46,222 nt of DNA from NCBI RefSeq assembly GCF_005503365.1, contig NZ_SCML01000010.1, forward strand, positions 80,001-126,222. The letters run 5' to 3'. Position numbers and translations under genes: made by a program. The notes under the pieces are model-generated. The model was not told the origin of the DNA, made no database searches, and worked only from the letters and a program-made list of their open reading frames with translations. Source of the DNA: Hydrogenophaga sp. 2FB. GTDB lineage: Bacteria > Pseudomonadota > Gammaproteobacteria > Burkholderiales > Burkholderiaceae_C. Below, piece after piece: positions 9,743 to 17,131 of this stretch. Positions within the stretch are counted from its first letter, which is position 1. Every line of letters begins with the position of its first letter.

Positions 9743-10678
9743 ATGGCCCAACGTCCCTTCAAGCAAGTCGATGTCTTCACCGACACGCCCTACTTCGGCA
9801 ACCCGCTGGGTGTGGTGCTCGACGGCAGCGGCCTGGACACCGCGGCCATGCAACGCTTCACCGACTGGACCAACCTCTCGGAATGCACCTTCCTGCTGCC
9901 GCCCACCGACGAAGGCCGCGCGGCCGGCGCCGACTACCGCGTGCGCATCTTCTGCCCGGGCCGCGAACTGCCTTTCGCCGGACACCCCACCCTGGGCAGT
10001 TGCCACGCCTGGCTGCAAGCGGGCGGACAGGCGCGCGCCGAACAGCACGTGGTGCAGGAATGCGGCGTGGGCCTGGTGCGCATCCGGCGCATGGGCGACG
10101 ATCCGGCGCCGGGCCGCCCCAAGCCGGATCAGCCCCCTCGGGGGGCAGCGACCCGCGAAGCGGTGGAGCGTGGGGGCCATCTGCTGGCGTTCGCCGCCCC
10201 GCCGCTGCGCCGCAGTGGCCCGCTCGACGAAGCCGACGTCGCACTGATCGCACGCGGCCTCGGCCTGGCGCGCGAGGACATCGTGGCGCACGCCTGGTGC
10301 GACAACGGCCCGACCTGGCGCGGTGTGATGCTGCGCTCGGCCGAGCAGGTGCTCGCGGTGCGGCCCGATGCGCAGGTGCTGGCGGGGCTGGACATCGGCC
10401 TGGTCGGCCCGCACCCGGCCGGCGCGGACACCGCGTTTGAAGTGCGCGCCTTCTTCCCCGGCAACCAGACGCTGGCCGAAGACCCGGTCACCGGCAGCCT
10501 CAACGCCGCCGTGGCGCAGTGGCTCATGGGCGCGGGCCTGGCGCCAACGAACTATGTGGCCGCGCAGGGCACGGCCATGGCGCGCGCCGGGCGTGTGCAC
10601 GTCGAGCGCGATGCCGACGGCACGATCTGGATCGGTGGCGCATCGGTCACCTGCATCGACGGGCAGGTGGCGCTGTGA
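9743..10678 (+). CDS. PhzF-family isomerase-like protein carrying an in-frame repeat insertion
   Basis: This 311-residue PhzF/DapF-fold protein starts at ATG 9743 after CGGAG (9731-9735); the longer upstream frame lacks family similarity. Family motifs are VDVFTDTPYFGNPLGVV (residues about 8-24), SECTFLLPP with the probable catalytic Glu, GHPTLGS, and in the second half EDPVTGSLNAAVAQWL. Between GLVRIRRMG and LLAFAAPPLRR lies a Pro/Arg/Gly-rich stretch of about 25-30 residues encoded by a palindromic repeat (10132-10178). It sits between two core strands and keeps the frame, so the protein may stay functional with an extra loop. The stop overlaps the next GTG start (GTGA). Confidence 0.88.
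   Translation: MAQRPFKQVDVFTDTPYFGNPLGVVLDGSGLDTAAMQRFTDWTNLSECTFLLPPTDEGRAAGADYRVRIFCPGRELPFAGHPTLGSCHAWLQAGGQARAEQHVVQECGVGLVRIRRMGDDPAPGRPKPDQPPRGAATREAVERGGHLLAFAAPPLRRSGPLDEADVALIARGLGLAREDIVAHAWCDNGPTWRGVMLRSAEQVLAVRPDAQVLAGLDIGLVGPHPAGADTAFEVRAFFPGNQTLAEDPVTGSLNAAVAQWLMGAGLAPTNYVAAQGTAMARAGRVHVERDADGTIWIGGASVTCIDGQVAL
10132..10178. repeat. two-hairpin palindromic element inside the PhzF-like gene
   Basis: Hairpin 1 is GCCCCC-TCG-GGGGGC (10132-10146); after six bases comes hairpin 2, CCGC-GAA-GCGG (10153-10163), then GGAGCGTGGGGGCC. I recognise this composition from GC-rich intergenic repeats of Comamonadaceae (not verified here). A copy with the same two-hairpin plan lies downstream of priA (30055-30094). 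This copy lies in coding sequence without breaking the frame. Confidence 0.7.
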
Positions 10679-11145
10679 AACCCGTGGCCCTCGCCGCGGC
10701 CCAGACGCCGCCGCGCACCAAGCCCTCCAACTACCCGGAGCCTTTTGCGTCGCGCATGGCGGGGCGGCACAAGCACCCGCTGGGCGACCTGTTCGGCCTG
10801 AGCAACTTCGGCGTCAACCTCACGCGCCTGGCGCCCGGCGCGGTGTCCGCCCTGCGCCACGCGCACAGCCAGCAGGACGAGTTCATCTACATCCTGCAAG
10901 GCCACCCGACGCTGCACACCGACGAGGGCTTGACCCCGCTTGCGCCGGGCGATTGCGCGGGCTTCCCGGCCGGCGATGGCAACGCCCACCGCCTGGTCAA
11001 CGACACTGACGAAGAGGTGGTGTACCTCGAAGTCGGCGACCGCACGGCGGGCGACGCAGCGACCTACCCCGACGACGACCTGCAGGCGGTCAGCACCGAT
11101 GGCCAGTGGCGCTTTGCCCACAAGGACGGCACACCCTATGGCTGA
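10675..11145 (+). CDS. cupin domain protein
   Basis: This 156-residue single-domain cupin starts at the GTG that overlaps the previous stop by 4 bp (GTGA), which indicates coupled translation. Cupin motif 1 is visible as RHAHSQQDEFIYILQG (two His and one Glu as metal ligands), and motif 2 as GDCAGFPAGDGNAHRLVN (His ligand). Small cupins of this type are often annotated as unknown or as sugar-phosphate isomerase-like or oxygenase-like proteins. In this operon it may act on, or sequester, an unstable intermediate; no substrate can be assigned. The C-terminal 25 residues (FAHKDGTPYG end) are conserved-looking but uncharacterised to me. Confidence 0.88.
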   Translation: MKPVALAAAQTPPRTKPSNYPEPFASRMAGRHKHPLGDLFGLSNFGVNLTRLAPGAVSALRHAHSQQDEFIYILQGHPTLHTDEGLTPLAPGDCAGFPAGDGNAHRLVNDTDEEVVYLEVGDRTAGDAATYPDDDLQAVSTDGQWRFAHKDGTPYG

Positions 11146-11836
11146 CACCCGCCCCCGCATCGACCACCTGGTGGTCGCCGCGCGCACGCTGGACGACGGC
11201 GTGGCGTGGTGCGAGGCCACGCTGGGTGTGACGCCCGGCCCGGGCGGTCAGCACCCGCTGTTCGGCACACACAACCGCCTGCTCAAGCTCGGCGGCAGCG
11301 GCTCGCCCGCAGCCTACCTCGAAATCATCGCCATCGACCCCAAGGCCACGCCCACGCGCGCGGCCCACCAGCGCCGCTGGTTCGACCTGGACGACCCGGC
11401 CATGCACGCGCGGCTCGCGCAACACGGGCCGCAACTGGTGCACTGGGTGGCGAGCGTGCCGCACATCGGCAACGCGGTGGCGGCACTGCAGGCCATCGGC
11501 ATCCAGCGCGGGCCGGTGGTGAGCGCCTCGCGCCAGACGCCGCAGGGCCTGCTGCAATGGCACATCAGCGTGCGCGACGATGGCCAGCGCCTGTACAACG
11601 GCGCGATGCCCACGCTGATCCAGTGGGTCGGCACCCACCCCACCGCGCACATGCCCGACAGCGGCGTGTCGCTGCGCCGCCTGCGGCTGCACCATGCCGG
11701 CGCGGCCGGCCTGCGCGCGGCCCTGCAGGCGCTGGAACTGGACGACGGGCCGAGCGTGTGCGATGGCCCCGCCGGGCTCACCGCCGAACTCGACACCCCG
11801 ACACAGGGCCGCGTGACGCTGCTCTCGCCGCCATGA
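11138..11836 (+). CDS. glyoxalase-like (VOC) domain protein
   Basis: This 232-residue protein starts with RIDHLVVAARTLDDGVAWCEATLGV, the first beta-alpha-beta unit of the vicinal oxygen chelate fold, with His as a likely metal ligand. A glycine-rich YLEIIAIDP segment follows. It resembles the Glyoxalase_3-like family found as single genes of unknown function. The start ATG lies 8 bp inside the end of the cupin gene, and its stop overlaps the next start by 4 bp (ATGA). Both features show that it belongs to the same transcript. VOC proteins catalyse isomerisation, dioxygenation or thiol addition; together with the GST this hints at a reactive aldehyde or epoxide intermediate (inference). Confidence 0.85.
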   Translation: MADTRPRIDHLVVAARTLDDGVAWCEATLGVTPGPGGQHPLFGTHNRLLKLGGSGSPAAYLEIIAIDPKATPTRAAHQRRWFDLDDPAMHARLAQHGPQLVHWVASVPHIGNAVAALQAIGIQRGPVVSASRQTPQGLLQWHISVRDDGQRLYNGAMPTLIQWVGTHPTAHMPDSGVSLRRLRLHHAGAAGLRAALQALELDDGPSVCDGPAGLTAELDTPTQGRVTLLSPP

Positions 11837-12801
11837 ACCACGCCCTGCCCACCCTGCACGACATCGAAGCCGCGGCCCAGGTGGTCTACCGCGCATTCGC
11901 GCCCACGCCGCAGTACCGCTGGGCCACGCTGAGCGCGCGCCTGGGCACCGACTGCTGGGTCAAGCACGAGAACCACACGCCCGTGGGCGCCTTCAAGGTG
12001 CGCGGCGGCCTGACCTATTTCGACCAGCTGCGGCAACGCGGCGAGTTGCCGCGCGAAGTGATCAGCGCCACGCGCGGCAACCATGGCCAGAGCATCGGCC
12101 TGGCCGCGCGCGCGCATGGCGTGGCCTGCACCATCGTCGTGCCGCGCGGCAACTCGGTGGAGAAAAACGCGGCCATGCGCACGCTCGGTGTCACGCTGAT
12201 CGAACACGGCAGCGATTTTCAGGAAAGCCGCGAGCACGCCATGCAACTCGCCGAGGCGCGCGGCGCGCACATGGTGCCGAGCTACCACGCCGACCTGGTG
12301 CGTGGCGTGAGCACCTGCTGGTGGGAATACTTTCGCGCGGTACCGACGCTGGATGTGGTCTACGTGCCGATCGGCCAGGGCTCGGGCGCCTGCTCGGCGA
12401 TCGCGGCCAAGCTCGCGCTGCGCCACCGTGTGCGCATCGTCGGCGTGGTCAGCGCGCATGCCACCACGTATGCCGATTCGCTGGCCGCGGGCCGTGTGGT
12501 GGCGGCACCGGTCACCACGGTGCTGGCCGACGGCATGGCCTGTCGTGTGGCCGACGCCGAAGCGCTCGATGTCATGGCGGCGAATCTGGACCGCATCGTG
12601 CAGGTGAGCGACGACGAAGTGGCGCAGGCCATGCGCATGCTGTTCGCCGACACGCACAACGTCGCCGAAGGCGCGGGTGCGGCGAGTTTCGCGGCCGCGT
12701 GGCAGGAGCGCGATGCGCACAAAGGTGCGGTGGTGGGCACGACGCTCAGCGGCGGCAACGTCGACAGCAGCGTCGTGGCTGCCGTGCTGGCCGGGGGGTG
12801 A
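11833..12801 (+). CDS. threonine dehydratase-like fold-type-II PLP enzyme
   Basis: This 322-residue enzyme carries the tryptophan-synthase-beta fold motifs: KHENHTPVGAFKVRGG with the PLP lysine Lys55, SATRGNHGQSIG (phosphate/substrate loop), PIGQGSGACSAI for the PLP phosphate and TLSGGNVD at the end. It has the catalytic domain only, with no ACT regulatory domain, so it is a catabolic beta-elimination or hydroxy-amino-acid dehydratase type rather than biosynthetic IlvA. Start is the ATGA overlap with the VOC gene. As the last gene of the operon it pairs a dehydratase with the upstream aminotransferase, suggesting breakdown of a beta-substituted amino acid (inference). Confidence 0.9.
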   Translation: MNHALPTLHDIEAAAQVVYRAFAPTPQYRWATLSARLGTDCWVKHENHTPVGAFKVRGGLTYFDQLRQRGELPREVISATRGNHGQSIGLAARAHGVACTIVVPRGNSVEKNAAMRTLGVTLIEHGSDFQESREHAMQLAEARGAHMVPSYHADLVRGVSTCWWEYFRAVPTLDVVYVPIGQGSGACSAIAAKLALRHRVRIVGVVSAHATTYADSLAAGRVVAAPVTTVLADGMACRVADAEALDVMAANLDRIVQVSDDEVAQAMRMLFADTHNVAEGAGAASFAAAWQERDAHKGAVVGTTLSGGNVDSSVVAAVLAGG

Positions 12802-12835
12802 CCCGCGGTGGTGCGCGCCGCGTGCGTGCACGACA

Positions 12836-12856
12836 CGCATTGATAATGCGGCGCAT
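12836..12856. promoter_or_regulatory. alternating CGCAT/ATGCG half-sites before the two-component genes
   Basis: CGCATT-GAT-AATGCG (12836-12850) and ATGCG-G-CGCAT (12846-12856) overlap to give three alternating half-sites. A GATAAT (12842-12847) within it could be a -10. The location, 31 bp before the regulator start, fits an operator or autoregulatory site, but no -35 is clear. Confidence 0.4.
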
Positions 12857-12886
12857 GACCGATCTGCAAAAAAGGACCCCCGCCTG

Positions 12887-13597
12887 ATGGAAGCCACCGT
12901 GATGTGGCGCTGCCTGGTGGTGGAAGACGACGCCGACAACGCGCGCTACATCGCCAGCGGTTTTCGCGCGCTCGGCCACGTGGTCGTGATCTGCCGCGAC
13001 GGCATGGAGGCACTCGGCCGCGCCGTCAGCGAGCAGTGGGACCTGATCATCCTCGACCGCATGCTGCCCAACGAGGTCGACGGCCTGTCCATCCTCTCGA
13101 CCCTGCGTGGCCTGGGCAAGAAGACCCCCGTGCTGGTGCTCAGCGCCTTGAGCGCGCTCGACGAACGCGTGCGCGGCCTCAAGGCCGGCGGCGACGACTA
13201 CCTGACCAAGCCCTTCGCCTTCTCCGAGCTCGCCGCGCGGGCCGAGGCGCTGGTGCGGCGCTCGCGCCCCGGCCCTGAAATCCGCACGCTGGAGGTCGCC
13301 GACCTCAGGCTCGACCTCGCAAGCCGCCACGTCGAACGCGGCGGCCGGCCGATCGCGCTGCAGCCGCGCGAGTTCCGCCTGCTCGCCTACCTCATGAGCC
13401 ACCCCGGCCAGGTGCTCACGCGCACCATGCTGCTCGAAGCCGTGTGGGACTACCAGTTCGACCCGCAGACCAACGTGATCGACGTGCAGGTCAGCCGGCT
13501 GCGCGGCAAGCTCGACGCGGGCGGCGGCCCTCCATTGATCCATACCGTTCGCGGCATCGGCTACCGCATCGCGTTGGACGACAACGGCGCCGCATGA
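12887..13597 (+). CDS. OmpR-family response regulator
   Basis: The protein has 236 residues: a receiver (about 7-122) with VVEDDAD acidic pocket, phosphoacceptor Asp57 in LIILDRMLP and YLTKPF switch lysine, and an OmpR/PhoB winged-helix domain (about 135-230) ending in TVRGIGYRI. The start at ATG 12887 is preferred because AAGGA (12872-12876) is 10 bases upstream; the internal ATG at 12902 is too far. A two-residue expansion (NE) lies after the phosphorylation loop (MLPNEVDG). The stop overlaps the kinase start. It is followed by its kinase and then TctBA, so regulation of carboxylate uptake is a reasonable guess. Confidence 0.93.
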   Translation: MEATVMWRCLVVEDDADNARYIASGFRALGHVVVICRDGMEALGRAVSEQWDLIILDRMLPNEVDGLSILSTLRGLGKKTPVLVLSALSALDERVRGLKAGGDDYLTKPFAFSELAARAEALVRRSRPGPEIRTLEVADLRLDLASRHVERGGRPIALQPREFRLLAYLMSHPGQVLTRTMLLEAVWDYQFDPQTNVIDVQVSRLRGKLDAGGGPPLIHTVRGIGYRIALDDNGAA

Positions 13598-14967
13598 TGC
13601 ACACGCTGCGCCGGCTCTGGCGCTCGGTCGGTTTCCGGCTCGCGTTCTACTACGGTTTTCTGGTCGCGATCACCATGCTGGCCGCGCTGGGCATCGTCTA
13701 CCTGCAGACGGTGGGCGTGCTGCAGCAGCGCATGGCGCGGCAGGTGGCACTGACCGCGCAGCAGTTACTGGCCACCGCGAACGAGAGCGGCACCGACGCA
13801 GCGGGTGCGGCCATCACGCGCGCGCTGGCCGATGGCCACAACTCCGACAGCGAAATCTACCTGTTGCTCGACCGCGAAGGCCGTCCGCTCGCCGGCAACC
13901 TCGACCAGGCGCCCGACACCGTCGCCAGCCACGGCGCGACGCAACGGCGCGTGTGGCGTGACGGCCGCGGCGTGGAGGCCTACCTGGTCACGCAGGCGCT
14001 GCCCGATGGCGGTGTGCTGGTGGTCGGGCAGGATCTGCGCGACCAGGCCATGATCGAATCGCTCGTGGCCAGCGCAAGCGCGGCGGCCGGCATCGTCGCG
14101 GTGCTGCTGCTGATCGGCGGCACCTTCGTGTTCCGCCAGGAGCTCGAGCGCAGCGTGGGCGCGGTGCGCCTCACGGCCACCCGCATCGCCACCGGCGGCG
14201 AGTTGCAGGAACGCGTGGCGGAGTCGGGCGAAGACGACGAGTTCGCGCTGCTCAACCGCGAGATCAACGCCATGCTCGACCGCATCGAGTCGCTGATGGA
14301 TGGCGTGCGCCACGTCTCGAACACCATCGCCCACAACCTGCGCACGCCGCTCACGCGCATCCTCGTGCGCCTGCGCAACGCCGAAGATGCCGACACCGAC
14401 CCGGCGCTGCGGCGCGAGGCCATCGCCGGGGCCATCCGCGAGATCGAGGAGCTGACGCTGGTGTTCGAGAAACTGCTGCGAATCGCCGAGGCCGAAGCGG
14501 GCGCGCGGCGGCGCAGCTTCACGCCGGTGTCGCTCGACGTGATCGCCACCGACGTGCTGGAACTCTACGAGGCCGTCGCCGAAGAACAAGGCGCCGTGCT
14601 GTTGCGCGAGCCGGACGACACCGTGCGCCTGCCCGGGGACCGCGATCTGCTGGCCGGCGCCATCGCGAACCTGCTCGACAACGCGCTCAAGTACGCCGGC
14701 CCCGGCGCGGTGGTCCACGTCGGCACGCAAGAGACGCCCGAAGGCGTACGGCTCACCGTGCAGGACAACGGACCCGGCGTGCCCGAGCACGATCTGGCGC
14801 GCCTGGGCACGCGCTTTCACCGCTTGAACCGCGACGACACGCCCGGCCATGGCCTCGGCCTGGCCAGCGTGCAGGCCGTGGCCGCCCTGCACGGCGGCCA
14901 CCTGCGTTTCGAGAATGCGGCGCCCGGCCTGCGCGCCATCATCGAGCTGCCGCAACCCCACCGCTGA
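13594..14967 (+). CDS. membrane sensor histidine kinase
   Basis: The protein has 457 residues: transmembrane helix 1 (about 15-37), a periplasmic domain of about 115 residues, transmembrane helix 2 (about 157-179), HAMP (about 180-232), HisKA with the phosphorylation site His247 in NTIAHNLRTPL, and HATPase with NLLDNALKYA, DNGPGVP and GHGLGLASV. This is the EnvZ/QseC-like layout that goes with the preceding OmpR-type regulator. The ATG overlaps the regulator stop by 4 bp; a second ATG follows directly. The His-box has Asn where Glu is more common after His (HN rather than HE), as seen in some heavy-metal and quorum sensor kinases. Confidence 0.92.
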   Translation: MMHTLRRLWRSVGFRLAFYYGFLVAITMLAALGIVYLQTVGVLQQRMARQVALTAQQLLATANESGTDAAGAAITRALADGHNSDSEIYLLLDREGRPLAGNLDQAPDTVASHGATQRRVWRDGRGVEAYLVTQALPDGGVLVVGQDLRDQAMIESLVASASAAAGIVAVLLLIGGTFVFRQELERSVGAVRLTATRIATGGELQERVAESGEDDEFALLNREINAMLDRIESLMDGVRHVSNTIAHNLRTPLTRILVRLRNAEDADTDPALRREAIAGAIREIEELTLVFEKLLRIAEAEAGARRRSFTPVSLDVIATDVLELYEAVAEEQGAVLLREPDDTVRLPGDRDLLAGAIANLLDNALKYAGPGAVVHVGTQETPEGVRLTVQDNGPGVPEHDLARLGTRFHRLNRDDTPGHGLGLASVQAVAALHGGHLRFENAAPGLRAIIELPQPHR

Positions 14968-14985
14968 CGCGATCGGCCCCTGGCC

Positions 14986-15005
14986 ACATTGCCAAACGGC
15001 AATGT
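14986..15005 (+). promoter_or_regulatory. 8-bp inverted repeat after the kinase gene (terminator or operator)
   Basis: ACATTGCC (14986-14993), a 4-base AAAC loop and GGCAATGT (14998-15005) form an exact stem followed by TTTT. It is 18 bases after the kinase stop and about 100 before tctB. A short terminator or an operator for TctBA are both possible; the stem is modest for a terminator and the T-run is short. Confidence 0.45.
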
Positions 15006-15102
15006 TTTGGTCACACACGCGCACGCCCCCTCTCCCTACGATCCCTGGCTTCGCCGAGCCATGTCCTGCGCCCGGCGAACAACACAGTTTCAGGAGATGA
15101 CG

Positions 15103-15588
15103 GTGAGAATCAAGAGTCAGAGAGACTTCTACTCGGGCGTGCTGTTCAGTGCGTTCGGCGTGGCCTTCGCATGGGGCGCCATGACCTACAACGTGGGCAC
15201 GGGCGCCCGCATGGGCCCGGGCTATTTCCCGCTCGTGGTGGGCGTGCTGATCGCCATCATGGGCGTGGCCATCACCCTCAAGGCCTTGATGGTCGACACG
15301 GTGGACGGCGACCCGATCGGCCGCATCGCGTGGCGCCCGCTGATCTTCATCATCGGCGCCAACCTGGTCTTTGGCGCGCTGCTGGTGGGACTGCCCAGCT
15401 GGGGCATCCCCCACATGGGCCTGATCGTCGCGATCTATGCGCTCACCTTCGTCGCCAGCCTGGCGGGCGACCAGTTCAAGTTCAAGGAAGTGTTCGTGCT
15501 CGCCACCATCCTGGCGATCGGCAGCTACGTCGCCTTCGAACTCGCGCTCAAGCTGAACTTCCCGATCTGGCCCGCCTTCATCGGCTGA
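15103..15588 (+). CDS. tctB: tripartite tricarboxylate transporter, small membrane subunit (TctB family)
   Basis: This protein has 161 residues and four hydrophobic helices. The motif GPGYFPLVVG after an N-terminal helix is typical of TctB. I choose the GTG at 15103: AGGAG (15092-15096) is six bases upstream, ideal spacing, whereas the ATG at 15097 directly abuts it. TctB and TctA form the membrane part of a binding-protein-dependent secondary carrier for di/tricarboxylates. The gene for the periplasmic receptor (TctC) that normally heads this operon is missing here. The two-component genes upstream are probable regulators. Confidence 0.9.
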   Translation: MRIKSQRDFYSGVLFSAFGVAFAWGAMTYNVGTGARMGPGYFPLVVGVLIAIMGVAITLKALMVDTVDGDPIGRIAWRPLIFIIGANLVFGALLVGLPSWGIPHMGLIVAIYALTFVASLAGDQFKFKEVFVLATILAIGSYVAFELALKLNFPIWPAFIG

Positions 15589-15616
15589 CATTCCAGACAA
15601 CGACCAGAAAAAACCC

Positions 15617-17128
15617 ATGGACCTGATCACCAACCTCTCGATCGGTTTCGGCGTCGCCTTCACGGCGCAGAACCTCGTCTACGCCTTCGTCGGCTGCCTG
15701 CTGGGCACCTTGATCGGCGTGCTGCCCGGCATCGGCCCGGTCGCCACCATCGCCATGCTGCTGCCCGCCACGTACGGGCTGCCCCCCGTGGCCGCGCTGA
15801 TCATGCTGGCCGGCATCTACTACGGCGCGCAGTACGGCGGCTCCACCACCGCCATCCTGGTCAACCTGCCGGGCGAAGCGTCCTCGGTGGTCACCGTGAT
15901 CGACGGCTACCAGATGGCGCGCAAGGGAAGGGCCGGGCCCGCCCTGGCCGCGGCCGGGCTGGGCTCGTTCTTCGCCGGCTGCGCCGGCACGCTGATCCTC
16001 GCCGCCTTCGCGCCGCCCCTGACCGAAGTGGCGCTGAGCTTCGGACCGGCCGAGTACTTCTCGCTCATGGTGCTGGGCCTCATCGGCGCGGTGGTGCTGG
16101 CCTCGGGCTCGCTGCTCAAGGCGGTCACCATGATCCTGGTCGGCCTGGCCTTCGGCCTGGTCGGCACCGACGTGAACTCGGGTGTGGCGCGCTTCAGCTT
16201 CAACATCCCGGAACTCACCGACGGCATCAGCTTCATCGCGATCGCGATGGGTGTGTTCGGCTACGGCGAAATCATCGCCAATCTGGCCACGCCGTCGGAC
16301 CAGCGCGAAGTGTTCACCGCCAAGGTCAAGGGCCTGATGCCCACCAAGGAAGACTTCAAGCACATGCTGCCGGCCGTCCTGCGCGGCACGGCGCTGGGTT
16401 CGGCGCTGGGCATCCTGCCCGGTGGCGGTGCGCTGATGTCGGCCTTCGCCTCGTACACGATCGAGAAGAAGATCAAGCTCAAGCAAGGCGAAGTGCCGTT
16501 CGGCCAGGGCAACATCCGCGGCGTGGCGGGCCCCGAGTCGGCCAACAACGCGGGCGCGCAGACCTCGTTCATTCCGCTGCTCACGCTGGGCATTCCGCCC
16601 AACGCGGTGATGGCACTGATGGTGGGCGCGATGACGATCCACAACATCCAGCCCGGCCCGCAGGTCATGACCAGCAACCCGGAACTGTTCTGGGGCCTGA
16701 TCGCCTCCATGTGGATCGGCAACGCGATGCTGATCATTTTGAACCTGCCGCTGATCGGGATGTGGATCAAGCTGCTGACGATCCCCTACAAGTGGCTGTT
16801 CCCGGCCATCGTGCTGTTCTGCGCCGTGGGCGTGTACTCGGAGAACAACAACACCTTCGAGATCTGGATGGTCGCGATCTTCGGCGTCATCGGCTACCTG
16901 TTCCACAAACTCAAGTGCGAGCCCGCGCCGCTTCTGCTGGGCCTGATCCTGGGGCCGATGATGGAAGAGTATCTGCGCCGCGCGCTGCTGATCTCGCGCG
17001 GCGACTGGAGCGTGCTGGTCACGCGGCCGCTGTCGGCCAGCCTCTTGGCCATCGCCGCGGCGCTGCTGATCGTCGTGCTCCTGCCCTCCATCAAGGCCAA
17101 GCGCGAAGAAGCCTTCGTGGAGGAGTGA
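15617..17128 (+). CDS. tctA: tripartite tricarboxylate transporter, large permease (TctA family)
   Basis: This 503-residue protein has about 11-12 hydrophobic helices. Conserved features are GVLPGIGPVATIAMLLPAT (about 36-54), YYGAQYGGSTTAILVNLPGE (about 75-95) and, in the second half, GILPGGGALMSAFASY with GVAGPESANNAGAQ, the two repeated TctA signatures. It follows tctB after 28 bp. It is the transport channel of the TTT system and needs a periplasmic receptor; the only such receptor in the window is the Bug protein at 34490-35464. The gene converges with a kinase gene, with only 3 bp between stops. Confidence 0.95.
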   Translation: MDLITNLSIGFGVAFTAQNLVYAFVGCLLGTLIGVLPGIGPVATIAMLLPATYGLPPVAALIMLAGIYYGAQYGGSTTAILVNLPGEASSVVTVIDGYQMARKGRAGPALAAAGLGSFFAGCAGTLILAAFAPPLTEVALSFGPAEYFSLMVLGLIGAVVLASGSLLKAVTMILVGLAFGLVGTDVNSGVARFSFNIPELTDGISFIAIAMGVFGYGEIIANLATPSDQREVFTAKVKGLMPTKEDFKHMLPAVLRGTALGSALGILPGGGALMSAFASYTIEKKIKLKQGEVPFGQGNIRGVAGPESANNAGAQTSFIPLLTLGIPPNAVMALMVGAMTIHNIQPGPQVMTSNPELFWGLIASMWIGNAMLIILNLPLIGMWIKLLTIPYKWLFPAIVLFCAVGVYSENNNTFEIWMVAIFGVIGYLFHKLKCEPAPLLLGLILGPMMEEYLRRALLISRGDWSVLVTRPLSASLLAIAAALLIVVLLPSIKAKREEAFVEE

Positions 17129-17131
17129 GCT

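Noticed and set aside
17129..17131. Terminator between tctA and the converging kinase gene
   Set aside because: Only three bases separate the stops and no hairpin with T-run is seen there.
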